Source of the DNA: Shewanella sp. SNU WT4
GTDB lineage: Bacteria; Pseudomonadota; Gammaproteobacteria; Enterobacterales; Shewanellaceae
NCBI RefSeq assembly: GCF_006494715.1
Contig: NZ_CP041151.1
Location: 744,001-808,000, forward strand
Direction: 5' to 3'
DNA: 64,000 bases
The translations under genes were made by a program, and so were the position numbers. This document shows, piece by piece, positions 54,806 to 64,000 of the stretch. The notes under the pieces are model-generated. The model saw nothing but the letters and a program-made list of their open reading frames with translations. It ran no database searches and was not told where the DNA came from. How positions within the stretch are numbered: the first letter of the stretch is position 1; each line of letters opens with the position of its first letter.

Positions 54806-55690
54806 ATGAATGCACTTCACTTAAAAGCTTTGTTGTTATCTATAGAAACGGGTTCGATTTCGGCGGCGGCACGTAAGCTCGGTAAGAAGCAGTCGCAGGT
54901 GAGCCAATGGATTTCAGATCTGGAAATTGATCTTGGGATCAGTTTTTTTGATCGCACTGGTAATAAAACGAGCTTGAGTAACGATGGCGAGCGCTTATTG
55001 CCGCACTTAACGCAGACCTTGAGTCAGATGGATAAGTTTGTGTGCAGCGCGGCTATGTTGGCGCAAGGTGAACCGACTTCGCTCACTATTGGCGTTGAAA
55101 ACTATATTCCTGACAGGGTGTTTACCGAGCCTCTGGCGTTAGTGCTCGGTATCGCGCCATTAAGCGTTGAAGTGTATCGCGATGATAAAACTAAGCTCGA
55201 GCAAGATTTAAGGGATGGCTATGTGGATGTTGTTATCAGCCATGAGTCAGTAACCTTGCACCATAAGCATTTTGACTATTGCCGCTTAGGCCATTATCAA
55301 GAAATTTTAGTGTGTCATCATGACCATCCGCTAGCAAGGCTGGCTGAGACCCGAGCCATTAACAGCAATGATTAAAGTGAATATCGCGAGCTGGTGTGGG
55401 GGTGGGTGAAGGATGATGACAACGATGGCTTTAGCCCAAGTTACGGCGTATTTGCTGATATCTCGTCACTGATTGCCATGCTTAAACACAATAAGGGTTT
55501 TGCCTTTTTGCCGGCAGACAGTGTGGCCGCGCTGATTACTAGCGGTCAACTGGTAGAGCTTAGTTGTGACTTTGAGCTGACTGCGATTGCGCGCAAGGTG
55601 GAACTCTGTTGGCGCAGCGGCTTTACGCTGTGCGAGATTGGCCGTCAGGTGATAAATACTTTTAAGCAACATAATCAGTTAAATAGCTAA
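54806..55690 (+). pseudogene. LysR-family regulator with in-frame stop
   Basis: About 294 codons, normal for a LysR regulator. It has an N-terminal helix-turn-helix (GSISAAARKLGKKQSQVSQW) and an effector domain with typical blocks (LVCHHDHPLA, GFAFLPADSV). Codon 190 is TAA (55373-55375), in the same frame as the rest. Translation would stop after 189 residues, losing the last third of the effector domain. The likely ancestral codon is one base away (for example TTA). It is convergent with the amidohydrolase gene. Target genes are unknown. Confidence 0.88.
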
Positions 55691-55703
55691 ATTGGCGTTC
55701 ATA

Positions 55704-55743
55704 CCTAGAACTTAAAGCCTAGAACTTAATACCTAGAACTTAA
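55704..55743 (+). repeat. three 14-bp tandem repeats
   Basis: CCTAGAACTTAA occurs three times with a 14-bp period just after the LysR pseudogene. No function is apparent. Confidence 0.7.
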
Positions 55744-55798
55744 AACTTAGCGGCTAATGATCGAGGTACCAGCTAGCAGCTATTGCATAACCACTTAA

Positions 55799-55836
55799 CT
55801 AACCATGCCGCCCAAAATGTTGGCGGCATGGTGTTA
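55799..55836. terminator. hairpin between convergent genes
   Basis: CATGCCGCC (55804-55812) and GGCGGCATG (55822-55830), extended by flanking pairs. Its position downstream of both the LysR pseudogene and the leftward amidohydrolase suggests a bidirectional terminator, although T-tracts are short. Confidence 0.65.
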
Positions 55837-55894
55837 GTTGCTGATGTTAGCTGCTGATGTTCACTGATGGGTTTACTGTTTAGCTGAGCGCTGG

Positions 55895-57583
55895 CTATTC
55901 ATCGGCATCAAAAACCACTTCGCCTTGCAGCAAGGTCATTAAGATTTCAGTGTTAGCAATGGCATTGATAGGTAGGCGGGTAATGTCTTGCGCTAAGATC
56001 ACTAAGTCTGCCGATTTCCCTACTTTAATTGAGCCAGTAATATCGCTAATGCCTAAGCTTGCGGCGGCATTGATGGTATAAGCATCTATGGCAGCATCAA
56101 TATTGCTAAGGCCAGTACTTCCCATGTTAAGGCTGTTAGCTATGCCGACTAATGGGTTGATATCACGCACATTCCAGTCGCTACTTAAAGTGATGTTAGC
56201 GCCTGAATCAAAGATAGGTTTTAAGTTCATCATGGCGTGGGTGCGCTCGCTGCCAAGAAGCGGCAATGCCCATGGATGGTCGTGATTGGCCACATAATCT
56301 GAGCCTACCTGAAAATCTGCGATCACATCGAGCTTGGCAAAACGTGGCACATCTTTGGCATCCACTAATTCTACATGGGTTAAGCTATAAGCTTGCTGCG
56401 AGCCAAGGCTGCGGACATATTCAATAGCATTCAATGACTCACGCACCGCACCATCACCAATGGCATGAATATGCGCGCTATAACCAATCTGATTGAGCTT
56501 ATCGAGCCAAGTGGTCATTTGCTTGGGCGCAATGTAGTTGATGCCATAGGGTTCATCTGGGATATAAGTCTCTAAATACGGAGCCAAAGTTTTAGCGGTG
56601 CCGTTAATGAAAATGCCATCGCTATACATTTTGGCTTGGTTTATCAGTAGTAAGCGCGACTTATCACTGGATTGGATTTTCTTTAAATAGGCTAATTGCG
56701 GCGCCATGGCATCGGCTGGGTAAATCCATGGCCGTAAAGAGACGCGCGCAGTTAAGTCACCGTCTTTCTCCGCTTGTTGCCACACTTCAAACCAGCCACG
56801 TTTCCAATATATGCGGCCATCGCCTATGGTAGTAATTCCATGGGCGGCGGCTTCAGCAAGGCCGGTCATTAAGCCGTCATAGCTTTGATTAAACTGATCA
56901 TTGAGGCTGTTCCATGCCATCTCCATCACTATATCGCCAGCGTTATCAAATAAGATGCCATTAAGCTCGCCGTGTTCATCTTTAAGAATTTTGCCGCCTT
57001 GTGGCTCAGGGAAATCTTTAGTAATGCCTGCGCGTTTCAGCGCAACTGAGTTAACCCACATGGAGTGAGATGTTTGCTCCATGATGATGACGGGCTGGTC
57101 GGGAAAAATGCTATCAATAACGGCCAGCGGCGTAGTGCTATTAGCGTCATTTAAAATCGCGTCCAGTGAAAAGCCATAACCCAGCACCCAAGCGTTTGGA
57201 GTCGCTTGCTTACGGCATGCTGTTAAATAGGCAATTTGCTCAGTGAGCGCGGCACTGATGTTGAGCTCGCAGCTGCTACCCGCTGGCGATGCTGCTTCAA
57301 ACACATGGTTGTGATTATCAATAAATCCTGGCATGACAAAGGCTTGCTCAATATCTATTACCTCAGTGGCGCTAGTGTGATACTCATCTACTTCATCTTC
57401 ATGGCCAACAAAGACAATCTTGCCAGCAGCAATGGCAATAGTATCAGCCTCATCAAAACCATAAATCTTGGCGTTAGTGATAATCATGTCGGCGCTTGCC
57501 TTATCATGCGCCAGCAGCTCTTGCACCCTCTGTTCTTGTACCGATGGGGTTTTAGCGCTTTGAACTTGCGCGCCTATAGTCAC
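55895..57583 (-). CDS. amidohydrolase family protein (YtcJ-like), N-terminus uncertain
   Basis: 562 residues from GTG at 57581-57583. Metal-dependent hydrolase of the amidohydrolase family 3 (YtcJ) type. The metal-binding HxH lies in GFIDNHNHVFE, later ligands in HIHAIGDGAVRESL, and a conserved Asp in LSSDWNVRDINPLVG. Substrate unknown. Upstream, ATG at 57618-57620 with a strong GGGAGA ribosome site begins MKKAYSLALLA, a good signal-peptide start, but it is one base out of frame with the enzyme. The gene was therefore probably exported, and a frameshift near 57585 may have cut off its signal. It is either a pseudogene or now made in the cytoplasm from GTG. Confidence 0.82.
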   Translation of the reverse strand: MTIGAQVQSAKTPSVQEQRVQELLAHDKASADMIITNAKIYGFDEADTIAIAAGKIVFVGHEDEVDEYHTSATEVIDIEQAFVMPGFIDNHNHVFEAASPAGSSCELNISAALTEQIAYLTACRKQATPNAWVLGYGFSLDAILNDANSTTPLAVIDSIFPDQPVIIMEQTSHSMWVNSVALKRAGITKDFPEPQGGKILKDEHGELNGILFDNAGDIVMEMAWNSLNDQFNQSYDGLMTGLAEAAAHGITTIGDGRIYWKRGWFEVWQQAEKDGDLTARVSLRPWIYPADAMAPQLAYLKKIQSSDKSRLLLINQAKMYSDGIFINGTAKTLAPYLETYIPDEPYGINYIAPKQMTTWLDKLNQIGYSAHIHAIGDGAVRESLNAIEYVRSLGSQQAYSLTHVELVDAKDVPRFAKLDVIADFQVGSDYVANHDHPWALPLLGSERTHAMMNLKPIFDSGANITLSSDWNVRDINPLVGIANSLNMGSTGLSNIDAAIDAYTINAAASLGISDITGSIKVGKSADLVILAQDITRLPINAIANTEILMTLLQGEVVFDADE

Positions 57584-57620
57584 GCATTGCGAGCAATGCT
57601 AAGCTGTATGCCTTCTTCAT

Positions 57621-57994
57621 AGTTTCTCCCGGTAATAGTTCGTAATCTTATTGCCTATAAACAGCAAGGCTGGTATGAGGTAATGCTAGCGCGAGACAAT
57701 CCACAAGGAAAAATAGTGAGTATCACAAGATTGGGATAGCAAGAATGCAGCTTGGATGGAATTAGCAATTAACGATGAAATGACATTCAATAAATGCCGC
57801 CGCAATATGGCTAGAGGATTATTGACGGAGGATTGGTTGATTGTGAGGCATTAACTCAAGTAGGTTAAAGTCGTTTACGGCCAATGGGTGTTAATCCTTA
57901 GCACTGGTTACAGCGGCTCAGCTAAGTATGAGAGGTTACCGCCAAGGACAGTGAGATTGCTATCTTGGCGGTATTGCAGCGATTATTTTGAATG
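57621..57994. other. intergenic, no gene seen
   Basis: 374 bp upstream of the amidohydrolase and downstream of mutT. Besides the hairpin at 57938-57972 nothing coding is apparent. Confidence 0.65.
57938..57972 (-). terminator. possible terminator after mutT
   Basis: ACCGCCAAG pairs with CTTGGCGGT across a 17-nt loop, 23 bp past the mutT stop on the minus strand. There is no strong T-run. Confidence 0.5.
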
Positions 57995-58396
57995 CTAATG
58001 GCTACTAAGCTCTAGCAGTTTTTCTACTATGGCTTGATTGGCGGCAGGGAAATCAAAGCTTGGTAATTCAGCTTGGTTTACCCAGCGCACTTCTTGGCCT
58101 TCAAGCCCAATGGCATCGCCACTAAAATCGCTAATCAAGTGAATATCTAATAGCACTTGTTTATCTGAGTAATCAAAACTTTGCAGCATAAACGGCGTGC
58201 TGGCATGCACGGTGAGATTCACTTCTTCAGCGAGTTCACGCACTAGTGCATCGGTTACTTGTTCAAGTGCTTCAACTTTGCCGCCCGGAAACTCCCATTT
58301 ACCGCCTTGATGTAAGTGCGCTGGCCGTTTGGCCAGTAACACTTGGCCGCGGTCGTTAATAATGACGCCGACGGCAACATGTACGCGTTGACTCAT
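57995..58396 (-). CDS. mutT: 8-oxo-dGTP diphosphatase MutT
   Basis: 133 residues with a Nudix box (FPGGKVE...[10 protein letters not shown]). The usual Gly after REL-x-EE is Asn here (AEEVNL). It hydrolyses oxidised dGTP and so prevents A:T to C:G mutation. It is the last gene of the leftward pil-coaE-zapD-yacG set, and its ATG overlaps the yacG stop by 4 bp. MutT is favoured over other Nudix enzymes by size and by this conserved neighbourhood. Confidence 0.9.
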   Translation of the reverse strand: MSQRVHVAVGVIINDRGQVLLAKRPAHLHQGGKWEFPGGKVEALEQVTDALVRELAEEVNLTVHASTPFMLQSFDYSDKQVLLDIHLISDFSGDAIGLEGQEVRWVNQAELPSFDFPAANQAIVEKLLELSSH

Positions 58397-58611
58397 TTAT
58401 CATCCTGTTTGAAAAAGTCGCCTTCATCATAACCAATGTCATCTAAGGCATCGATATCAAACTCTTGCTTAACGGGAATGGCATAGCTTTCACTGGCCCA
58501 TTCGCCTAAATCGATAAGCTTGCATCTTTCGCTGCAAAAGGGGCGGAACAGGCTATCACTATTCCACGGGACTAAGGTTTGGCAGGTGGGGCACTTAACT
58601 GTGAGTGTCAT
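58393..58611 (-). CDS. yacG: DNA gyrase inhibitor YacG (zinc protein)
   Basis: 72 residues with the YacG zinc-binding pattern CxxC-x15-CxxxC (CPTC, then FCSERC) followed by [12 protein letters not shown]. It binds GyrB and inhibits gyrase in E. coli. Its stop overlaps the mutT start. It lies between zapD and mutT, the standard gammaproteobacterial order. Confidence 0.94.
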   Translation of the reverse strand: MTLTVKCPTCQTLVPWNSDSLFRPFCSERCKLIDLGEWASESYAIPVKQEFDIDALDDIGYDEGDFFKQDDK

Positions 58612-58737
58612 AAGATTTGCGCCTAAGGTAAATGGCGCTAGTGTATCAGCTCATGTTGCGAGTGCAATCTGTCTGCTGATGAACTTGGGCGCAATCGGGT
58701 TAAGTTAAATTGGCGGCCAGCTGACTAAGTTAATAAG

Positions 58738-59469
58738 TTAGCGGCAATAGGCGACATCAAAAGCGATATCGGCATCTGTGTGTTTTTGGCTGCTAAAGTC
58801 GACAAAATGGATAGAAAAGCGATTGCGCAGGCCACTAATAGTTGGGTAACAACTTACGTTGGCTGGCACGCGCACGCGCAGTAAATTCAGCTCTCCTTGG
58901 CTTTGTTCTTGATAAAAGCCTCGGTTGGCAAGGTGCGGCACAAACTGCGCATTAGCGCGACTTAAGGTCAGTATGATGCGAATAGGAGTGAGTAGCGGCC
59001 AAAAGTGTTGGCACCAAGCTTGATACTCTTGCTGGCGCTGTGGCCAGCTTTTGGCGAGCCAAAAGTGCAACTGAGGTAAGTCAAAGTTGCAGCTTGCCCC
59101 AGGCATGCTAAGCCTTTGCTTGAGCGCCGCTAAAAACTTATCTTGTTTTAAAAAGCTGCCTAAACGCTCAGGTTTTTGTAGCTGCTCGCGGGCTAAGGTT
59201 AAATCCGCGGCAAAGCTTGCGAGTTCGCTGTTATCTATGTCGGGATACTGGTTCCACTCATAAATCGCCGCAAGGTGCCTATCAATATCCTTAATCACAT
59301 CGCTGCGATAATCGCAGCGCTCTGTGAGTTCGCATAAGGAAAATAGCGGTAAAAACCCTTGATGTTGATGATCATTCTCTAAGCTCAGCTTAAGCTGCTC
59401 GGCTAAGTAATCTAAGCGCAAGTAACTGCGCATTTTTTCGTTAAGCGGCTGTTCAAAGATAATACTCAT
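58738..59469 (-). CDS. zapD: cell division protein ZapD
   Basis: 243 residues, ZapD (YacF/DUF1342) family. It cross-links FtsZ filaments in the division ring. The start IIFEQPLNEKMRSYLRLDYL and the block LPQLHFWLAKSWPQRQQ are characteristic. It begins 7 bp after coaE. A gap of 126 bp with no marked terminator separates it from yacG. Confidence 0.94.
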   Translation of the reverse strand: MSIIFEQPLNEKMRSYLRLDYLAEQLKLSLENDHQHQGFLPLFSLCELTERCDYRSDVIKDIDRHLAAIYEWNQYPDIDNSELASFAADLTLAREQLQKPERLGSFLKQDKFLAALKQRLSMPGASCNFDLPQLHFWLAKSWPQRQQEYQAWCQHFWPLLTPIRIILTLSRANAQFVPHLANRGFYQEQSQGELNLLRVRVPANVSCYPTISGLRNRFSIHFVDFSSQKHTDADIAFDVAYCR

Positions 59470-59476
59470 AAGCGGT

Positions 59477-60082
59477 TTAAGCCTTGCTAGCTAGCGTTAA
59501 GTAGTGTTGGTGAAGCGCGGCCACTCTGGCTTTAAGCGCTACAACATCTTGATTATTATTGATTACATCATCAGCCATTTTAAGTTTGTCGGCGCGTGCC
59601 ATCTGGCTATTAATGATGTTTTGCACTTGCTCATTGGTTACTTGGTCGCGCGCGGCTGTGCGGGCAATTTGCTGCGAAGGGTCAACATCGACCAATAAGC
59701 TGCGATTAACTAAGCTATCTAAGCCGTTTTCAAATAGCAAGGGCACGACCCAAATCACGTAGCTAGATGTTGCTGTGTTGGTTTGCTTGAGCATCTCTTC
59801 GCGAATCAGTGGGTGCAGTAAACTGTTAAGCCACAGCCTTTGCTCGGGCTCACTAAATATCAGTTCTCGTAAGCAGCTGCGATTAAGCGCGCCGCTGTCA
59901 TCCAAAATATCTGCGCCAAAGTGGGCAGTAATTGCCTTAAGGCCAGCAGTGCCAACATCCACCACTTCACGCGCCACAATATCGGCATCAATTAAATCAA
60001 TGCCAAAGCTTGCAAACATATTGGCGACTGTGGTTTTGCCACTACCTATGCCGCCGGTAAGACCGATAATCATCTGGCTCAT
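59477..60082 (-). CDS. coaE: dephospho-CoA kinase
   Basis: 201 residues. It phosphorylates dephospho-CoA in the last step of coenzyme A synthesis. The P-loop is GLTGGIGSGKTTVAN (residues 7-21). DADIVAREV and the ARDQVTN lid region are also typical. The ATG has GAGGA upstream. It starts 7 bp after the pilD stop, so it is probably in the same transcript. Confidence 0.96.
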   Translation of the reverse strand: MSQMIIGLTGGIGSGKTTVANMFASFGIDLIDADIVAREVVDVGTAGLKAITAHFGADILDDSGALNRSCLRELIFSEPEQRLWLNSLLHPLIREEMLKQTNTATSSYVIWVVPLLFENGLDSLVNRSLLVDVDPSQQIARTAARDQVTNEQVQNIINSQMARADKLKMADDVINNNQDVVALKARVAALHQHYLTLASKA

Positions 60083-60089
60083 AAATCCT

Positions 60090-61019
60090 CTACGCTAAGC
60101 TTGCTAAATACCACTGAGTAATAGACTCACCAAACAGTAGGGCTATCCAACCTGCGAGTGCAATATAAGGGCCAAACGGCATAGGGCTACCTTGCTCCAT
60201 GCGTTTACTTAGCATTAAACCTATGCCAATAACGGCGCCTAAAACCGATGATAATAAGATAATTAATGGCAGCATTTGCCAACCAAGCCAAGCGCCAAAC
60301 AGCGCCATTAGCTTAAAATCACCGTAGCCCATGCCTTCTTTGCCTGTGAGTAATTTAAAGCCCCAAAATACTGACCATAAACTTAAATACCCTGCCATGG
60401 CGCCAATCACGGCTGAGTAAATATCGGTATAAAGACCATTAAGATTAAGTAGCAGCCCTAACCACAATAGTGGCAGCGTGAGTTGATCAGGCAGTAGCAT
60501 CTCATCAAAATCTATCCAAGTCATGGCAACCAAGCCAAAGGTTAATAAGCTTGCCCAAGCAAAAGCGCTGGTGGCGCCAAAATGCCAAGCGAGCACAGTC
60601 ACTAGTAATCCGGTTAAGGCTTCCACTAACGGGTAGCGACTAGAAATTGGCGTGCTGCAATGGCCGCACCTGCCTTTTAATAACAACCAGCCAAGCACAG
60701 GGATATTTTGCCAAGGCTTAATGGCAGTGTGACACTTGGGGCAGGCCGAACCTGGCACGATTAAATTGTATTTAGCGGGGTAGCCATCTTGTGGCGCTCT
60801 TAAGGCGCTTAAGATAGGTTTGAGCTGCTTAGGGTCTAGCTTAATATTCTCGTTATGCTCAAGATAATCATGGCATTCTTGCTGCCATTCGCGCTTCATC
60901 ATAATCGGCAGGCGATGGATAACCACATTAAGAAAACTGCCTATGGTGGCGGCAAAGATAAAACTTAGGCTATAAAACAGCCAAGGTTGGGAGTCCATTA
61001 AGGCGATAAATTCGGTCAT
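60090..61019 (-). CDS. pilD: type IV prepilin peptidase / N-methyltransferase PilD
   Basis: 309 residues, polytopic inner-membrane aspartic protease that cleaves and N-methylates prepilins, and often also type II secretion pseudopilins. The cytoplasmic loop has two cysteine pairs (CPKC and CGHC). The catalytic aspartates are in WIDFDEMLLPDQLT and in the GMGYGDFKLM motif. About eight hydrophobic segments are visible. It is separated from pilC by 260 bp containing a terminator-like hairpin, so it may have its own promoter. Confidence 0.95.
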   Translation of the reverse strand: MTEFIALMDSQPWLFYSLSFIFAATIGSFLNVVIHRLPIMMKREWQQECHDYLEHNENIKLDPKQLKPILSALRAPQDGYPAKYNLIVPGSACPKCHTAIKPWQNIPVLGWLLLKGRCGHCSTPISSRYPLVEALTGLLVTVLAWHFGATSAFAWASLLTFGLVAMTWIDFDEMLLPDQLTLPLLWLGLLLNLNGLYTDIYSAVIGAMAGYLSLWSVFWGFKLLTGKEGMGYGDFKLMALFGAWLGWQMLPLIILLSSVLGAVIGIGLMLSKRMEQGSPMPFGPYIALAGWIALLFGESITQWYLASLA

Positions 61020-61083
61020 AAAGTTATTCTTTGGCTGTAAGCCCAGTAGTTGCGGGCGTCTGGATTAAGGACTTAAAAACAAC

Positions 61084-61108
61084 TAAGCCCTTAGTGATAA
61101 AGGGCTTA
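61084..61108 (-). terminator. possible terminator between pilC and pilD
   Basis: TAAGCCCTT and AAGGGCTTA with a 7-nt loop. On the minus strand it is followed by GTTGTTTTT. A second smaller hairpin (TTAAGCCT/AGGCTTAA) lies at 61218-61239. Termination or attenuation here would uncouple pilD from pilBC. Confidence 0.6.
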
Positions 61109-61279
61109 ATCATTAATGGTTTATTCTTTTGGCTATTAAGCTATGTTACCGCGATTTTGCAGGCTTGGAACGCAAATTTATGGGCTAATGAATGCGCTAG
61201 TTGATACGCTAACATACTTAAGCCTGATAATAGGCTTAATTGGGGCTTAACGTAGCCAACCATTAGTCGCCAACCACTC

Positions 61280-62542
61280 TTAGCTAACCACATTACCCAT
61301 TTCAAAAATAGGTAAGTACATGCCTACTATCAGGCCGCCGACTAAGGTACCAATTACTACCATCATGATAGGTTCAATTAAGCTTGATAAGCCATCAACG
61401 GCGTCATCCACCTGCATCTCATAGATATTGGCGACCTTGTTGAGCATGTTATCAAGGGATCCCGACTCTTCACCTATCATCACCATTTGGATCAGCATGT
61501 CAGGGAATAATTTAGTGGTTTGCATGGCAACGTTCATTTGCATGCCGGCCATCACTTCTTGGCGGACCTTTAGTAAAGCCTGGCGGTATACGGCATTGCC
61601 AGAGGCGCCGGCAGCACTTTCTAGGCCATCAATTAATGGTACGCCCGCGGCAAACGTGGTAGCTAAGGTGCGGGCAAAGCGTGCCATCGCCGCTTTATGC
61701 AAAATATCACCTATGGCGGGGATTTTGAGTACCATTTCATCGACGCGATCGCGAAATAATTGTGAGTTATGGTGGGCGCGTTTAAATAACCAGATGCCAA
61801 TAATAATGCCGCCGGCAAAGTAATGCCACGAGGCTTGCAGCGCTTCAGAAATGGCAATAATAAACTGGGTAAAGGCGGGCAGTTCGGCGCCAAAGCCATT
61901 AAAGATTTCTTGAAATTGCGGCACTACCATTAGCAATAATAAGGTGGTTACGCCAATTGCCACTACTACCACAGCGGCAGGGTAAAACATGGCTTTTTTA
62001 ATTTTAGACTTTAAGGCTTCGGCCTTTTCTTTATAAAGGGCAATGCGGTCAAACACTTGCTCAAGGGCGCCGGAATGCTCGCCTGCTGCCACTAAGTCGA
62101 CATAGAGTTCATCAAAATACTGGCGATAAGGGCGAATCGAGTCAGAAAGTGGAATACCGGTTTTTAGGTCGTTAATGATATTGGCCAATAATTCGCGCAT
62201 TTTAGCTTTTTCATGGCCGCGCCCTAATAGTTCTAAGGTAGTCACAATCGGCACGCCAGCGGCTAACATGGTTGCGATTTGACGAGTGACCATAGCGATA
62301 TCCATGGCCGTTATTTTCTTCTCACTTTTAAATAATGGTGCCGACTTTTTGTTAATAGATTTAGTGGTAATACCTTGTGTCTTAAGTATGGCTTTAACTT
62401 CAGCGTTACTTGTGCCCTTGAGCTCACCGCTGGTGCGTTTACCGTCGCGATTTATGCCTTTCCAAGCAAAGGTAAATACCTTAGGTTGAGCTTTAACGGC
62501 TTTGTCGCTGGATTTTTTGCTTTTGGCAAGTGAGCTAGCCAT
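61280..62542 (-). CDS. pilC: type IV pilus inner-membrane platform protein PilC
   Basis: 420 residues with two GspF/T2SSF domains, each starting with a helical block (QIATMLAAGVPIVTTLELLG; FARTLATTFAAGVPLIDGLE) and ending in membrane segments (VVVVAIGVTTLLLLMVVPQF; IMMVVIGTLVGGLIVGMYLP). It is the platform on which the PilB motor assembles pilin. It begins 59 bp after pilB in the same direction. Confidence 0.96.
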   Translation of the reverse strand: MASSLAKSKKSSDKAVKAQPKVFTFAWKGINRDGKRTSGELKGTSNAEVKAILKTQGITTKSINKKSAPLFKSEKKITAMDIAMVTRQIATMLAAGVPIVTTLELLGRGHEKAKMRELLANIINDLKTGIPLSDSIRPYRQYFDELYVDLVAAGEHSGALEQVFDRIALYKEKAEALKSKIKKAMFYPAAVVVVAIGVTTLLLLMVVPQFQEIFNGFGAELPAFTQFIIAISEALQASWHYFAGGIIIGIWLFKRAHHNSQLFRDRVDEMVLKIPAIGDILHKAAMARFARTLATTFAAGVPLIDGLESAAGASGNAVYRQALLKVRQEVMAGMQMNVAMQTTKLFPDMLIQMVMIGEESGSLDNMLNKVANIYEMQVDDAVDGLSSLIEPIMMVVIGTLVGGLIVGMYLPIFEMGNVVS

Positions 62543-62601
62543 TCGAACCTCTTGGAAATACTTGAATGTTGAATAACACTGCTTAAAAAGCTTAAGCGTA
62601 C

Positions 62602-64000
62602 TTAAAAACTAGTGACGCGGTTAATTTCTGCCAAGCTGGTCATGCCTTGAATCACTTTTAATAATCCAGATTGGCGCAAATCATTCATGCCTTGCTGCTT
62701 GGCAACATCATTGATTTGTAGGGAATTACCACCCTCCATAATGATGCGGGATATTTCATCACTCATCTTTAGGGTTTCATAAATACCTACTCGGCCTTTG
62801 TAACCGCCAGCGCAAGCATCGCAGCCCACTGGCTTATAGAGGGTAAAACCGTGGCCAATTTGCTCTTCACTAAAGCCTAAACGCAGCAATTCATGTTGGG
62901 GTACATCTTCTGGCTCGCGGCAATGGGGGCAGAGCCTACGGGCTAAGCGCTGGGCAATAATTAAATTGACAGAACTTGCTATGTTGTAACCCGGCACGCC
63001 CATATTGATTAAGCGGGTTAAGGTTTCGGAAGCCGAGTTGGTATGTAAGGTGCTTAATACTAAGTGACCGGTTTGCGCCGCTTTAATGGCAATTTCAGCG
63101 GTTTCTAAGTCACGGATTTCACCCACCATCACCACATCTGGGTCTTGACGCAAGAATGAGCGCAAGGCGGACGCAAAGGTTAGCCCCGCCTTTAAATTAA
63201 TGTGAACTTGATTGACGCCTTCTAAGTTTATTTCTACCGGATCTTCGGCGGTAGAAATATTGCGCTCTGTGGTATTAAGAATATTAAGGCCAGTATAAAG
63301 GGATACGGTTTTGCCTGAGCCCGTGGGGCCTGTGACTAAAATCATGCCCTGAGGTTTGGCTAGCATCTCCATATACAAGGCTTGTTGCTCGGGCTCATAA
63401 CCGAGTTTTTCAATACCAAGCTGCGCAGAAGATGAGTCTAAAATACGCATTACGATTTTTTCCCCCCACAGGGTTGGGAGGCTAGATACTCGAAAATCTA
63501 TGCTTTTGGTGCGCGATAATTTCATTTTAATGCGGCCATCTTGTGGCACTCGGCGCTCAGCAATATCAAGTTTGGCCATGACCTTTAAGCGCGCCGATAT
63601 TCGATTGCTTAAGTTAATCGGCGGTTCTGATACTTGATGCAAGATACCATCAATACGAAAGCGCACGCGGTAGCGTTTTTCATAAGGCTCAAAATGTAAA
63701 TCGGACGCCCCTTTTCGAATGGCATCGGTCAGAATCTTATTGATATACATGACGATAGGCGCTTCATCGGCCTCATCTTTAATATCATCAAGGTTGTTAC
63801 TGGTATCTTGCACTTCCATATCGGCCAAGGCCGACTCATCCATATTGCCAAAATCTAGGCTAGATAAATCATCTTCAAGCACCTTTTCAAGGGCTTTAGC
63901 GAGCTTATCTTCTTCTACTAATATGGGTTCTGCGTGCAGGCCGGCACTAAATTGAAAGTCTTCGAGGGCATTAAAATTAGTGGGATCAGAGGTGGCGATA
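62602..64000 (-). CDS. pilB: type IV pilus assembly ATPase PilB (5' end outside window)
   Basis: 466 complete codons. The frame stays open to the window edge, so the N-terminus (about 100 residues judging from the usual 560-570) is outside. The end of the N-terminal MshEN-type domain is followed by the secretion ATPase core: Walker A GPTGSGKT, Asp box, and Walker [16 protein letters not shown] tetracysteine zinc site (CPHC and CDAC) is seen before the end. The hexameric ATPase powers pilus extension. The neighbours pilC and pilD are in the usual order. Confidence 0.96.
   Translation of the reverse strand, partial: IATSDPTNFNALEDFQFSAGLHAEPILVEEDKLAKALEKVLEDDLSSLDFGNMDESALADMEVQDTSNNLDDIKDEADEAPIVMYINKILTDAIRKGASDLHFEPYEKRYRVRFRIDGILHQVSEPPINLSNRISARLKVMAKLDIAERRVPQDGRIKMKLSRTKSIDFRVSSLPTLWGEKIVMRILDSSSAQLGIEKLGYEPEQQALYMEMLAKPQGMILVTGPTGSGKTVSLYTGLNILNTTERNISTAEDPVEINLEGVNQVHINLKAGLTFASALRSFLRQDPDVVMVGEIRDLETAEIAIKAAQTGHLVLSTLHTNSASETLTRLINMGVPGYNIASSVNLIIAQRLARRLCPHCREPEDVPQHELLRLGFSEEQIGHGFTLYKPVGCDACAGGYKGRVGIYETLKMSDEISRIIMEGGNSLQINDVAKQQGMNDLRQSGLLKVIQGMTSLAEINRVTSF

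Overview
The window is chromosomal DNA of a gammaproteobacterium, most likely a Shewanella. The evidence is the gene order ilvY/ilvC-ilvGMDA, the leftward cluster pilB-pilC-pilD-coaE-zapD-yacG-mutT, and rRNA genes that look typical of that group from memory. No database search was possible. Genes at both ends are ordinary housekeeping genes; the middle 34 kb is ribosomal and mobile DNA.

Left arm (1-16260): katG (catalase-peroxidase) and a LysR-regulator remnant are followed by comM overlapped by a membrane diguanylate cyclase, then paeA/ytfL. The divergent regulator-enzyme pair ilvY/ilvC comes next, then an intact ilv attenuator (leader peptide plus terminator) ahead of ilvG-ilvM-ilvD-ilvA, and a class V aminotransferase. 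Together ilvGMDA and ilvC cover the pathway from threonine/pyruvate to the branched 2-oxoacids. ilvE is not in the operon.

Middle (16260-50600): three co-directional rRNA operons (16S-23S-5S, no tRNA in the 16S-23S spacer) separated by two near-identical copies of an 8.5 kb nested insertion-sequence block. The repeating unit is 14,283/14,282 bp. Each block holds two IS630-family elements lying 3 bp apart. Each IS630 is interrupted close to its left end by an IS66-family element, and the second also carries an IS4-family element inside its transposase gene. Inverted repeats and target duplications of all of these can be read directly. The middle rRNA operon has the upstream sequence of operon 3 and the body and downstream sequence of operon 1, as expected from unequal crossing-over between two ancestral tandem operons. 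The exchange maps to a leader stretch of about 96 bp. Operon 3 alone has a tRNA-Val(UAC) between 23S and 5S.

Right arm (50600-64000): a third IS66 copy in the opposite orientation, a frameshifted IS256-family element flanked by a 27-bp direct repeat, a LysR gene with an in-frame stop, and an amidohydrolase whose signal peptide seems to be frameshifted off. Then comes the type IV pilus cluster (pilB runs off the window) with coaE, zapD, yacG and mutT.

I saw no clearly new gene system. The most notable content is structural: a recent rrn-mediated tandem amplification carrying a nested transposon block, a spacer tRNA limited to one operon, and two in-frame tandem-repeat expansions inside one transposase gene.
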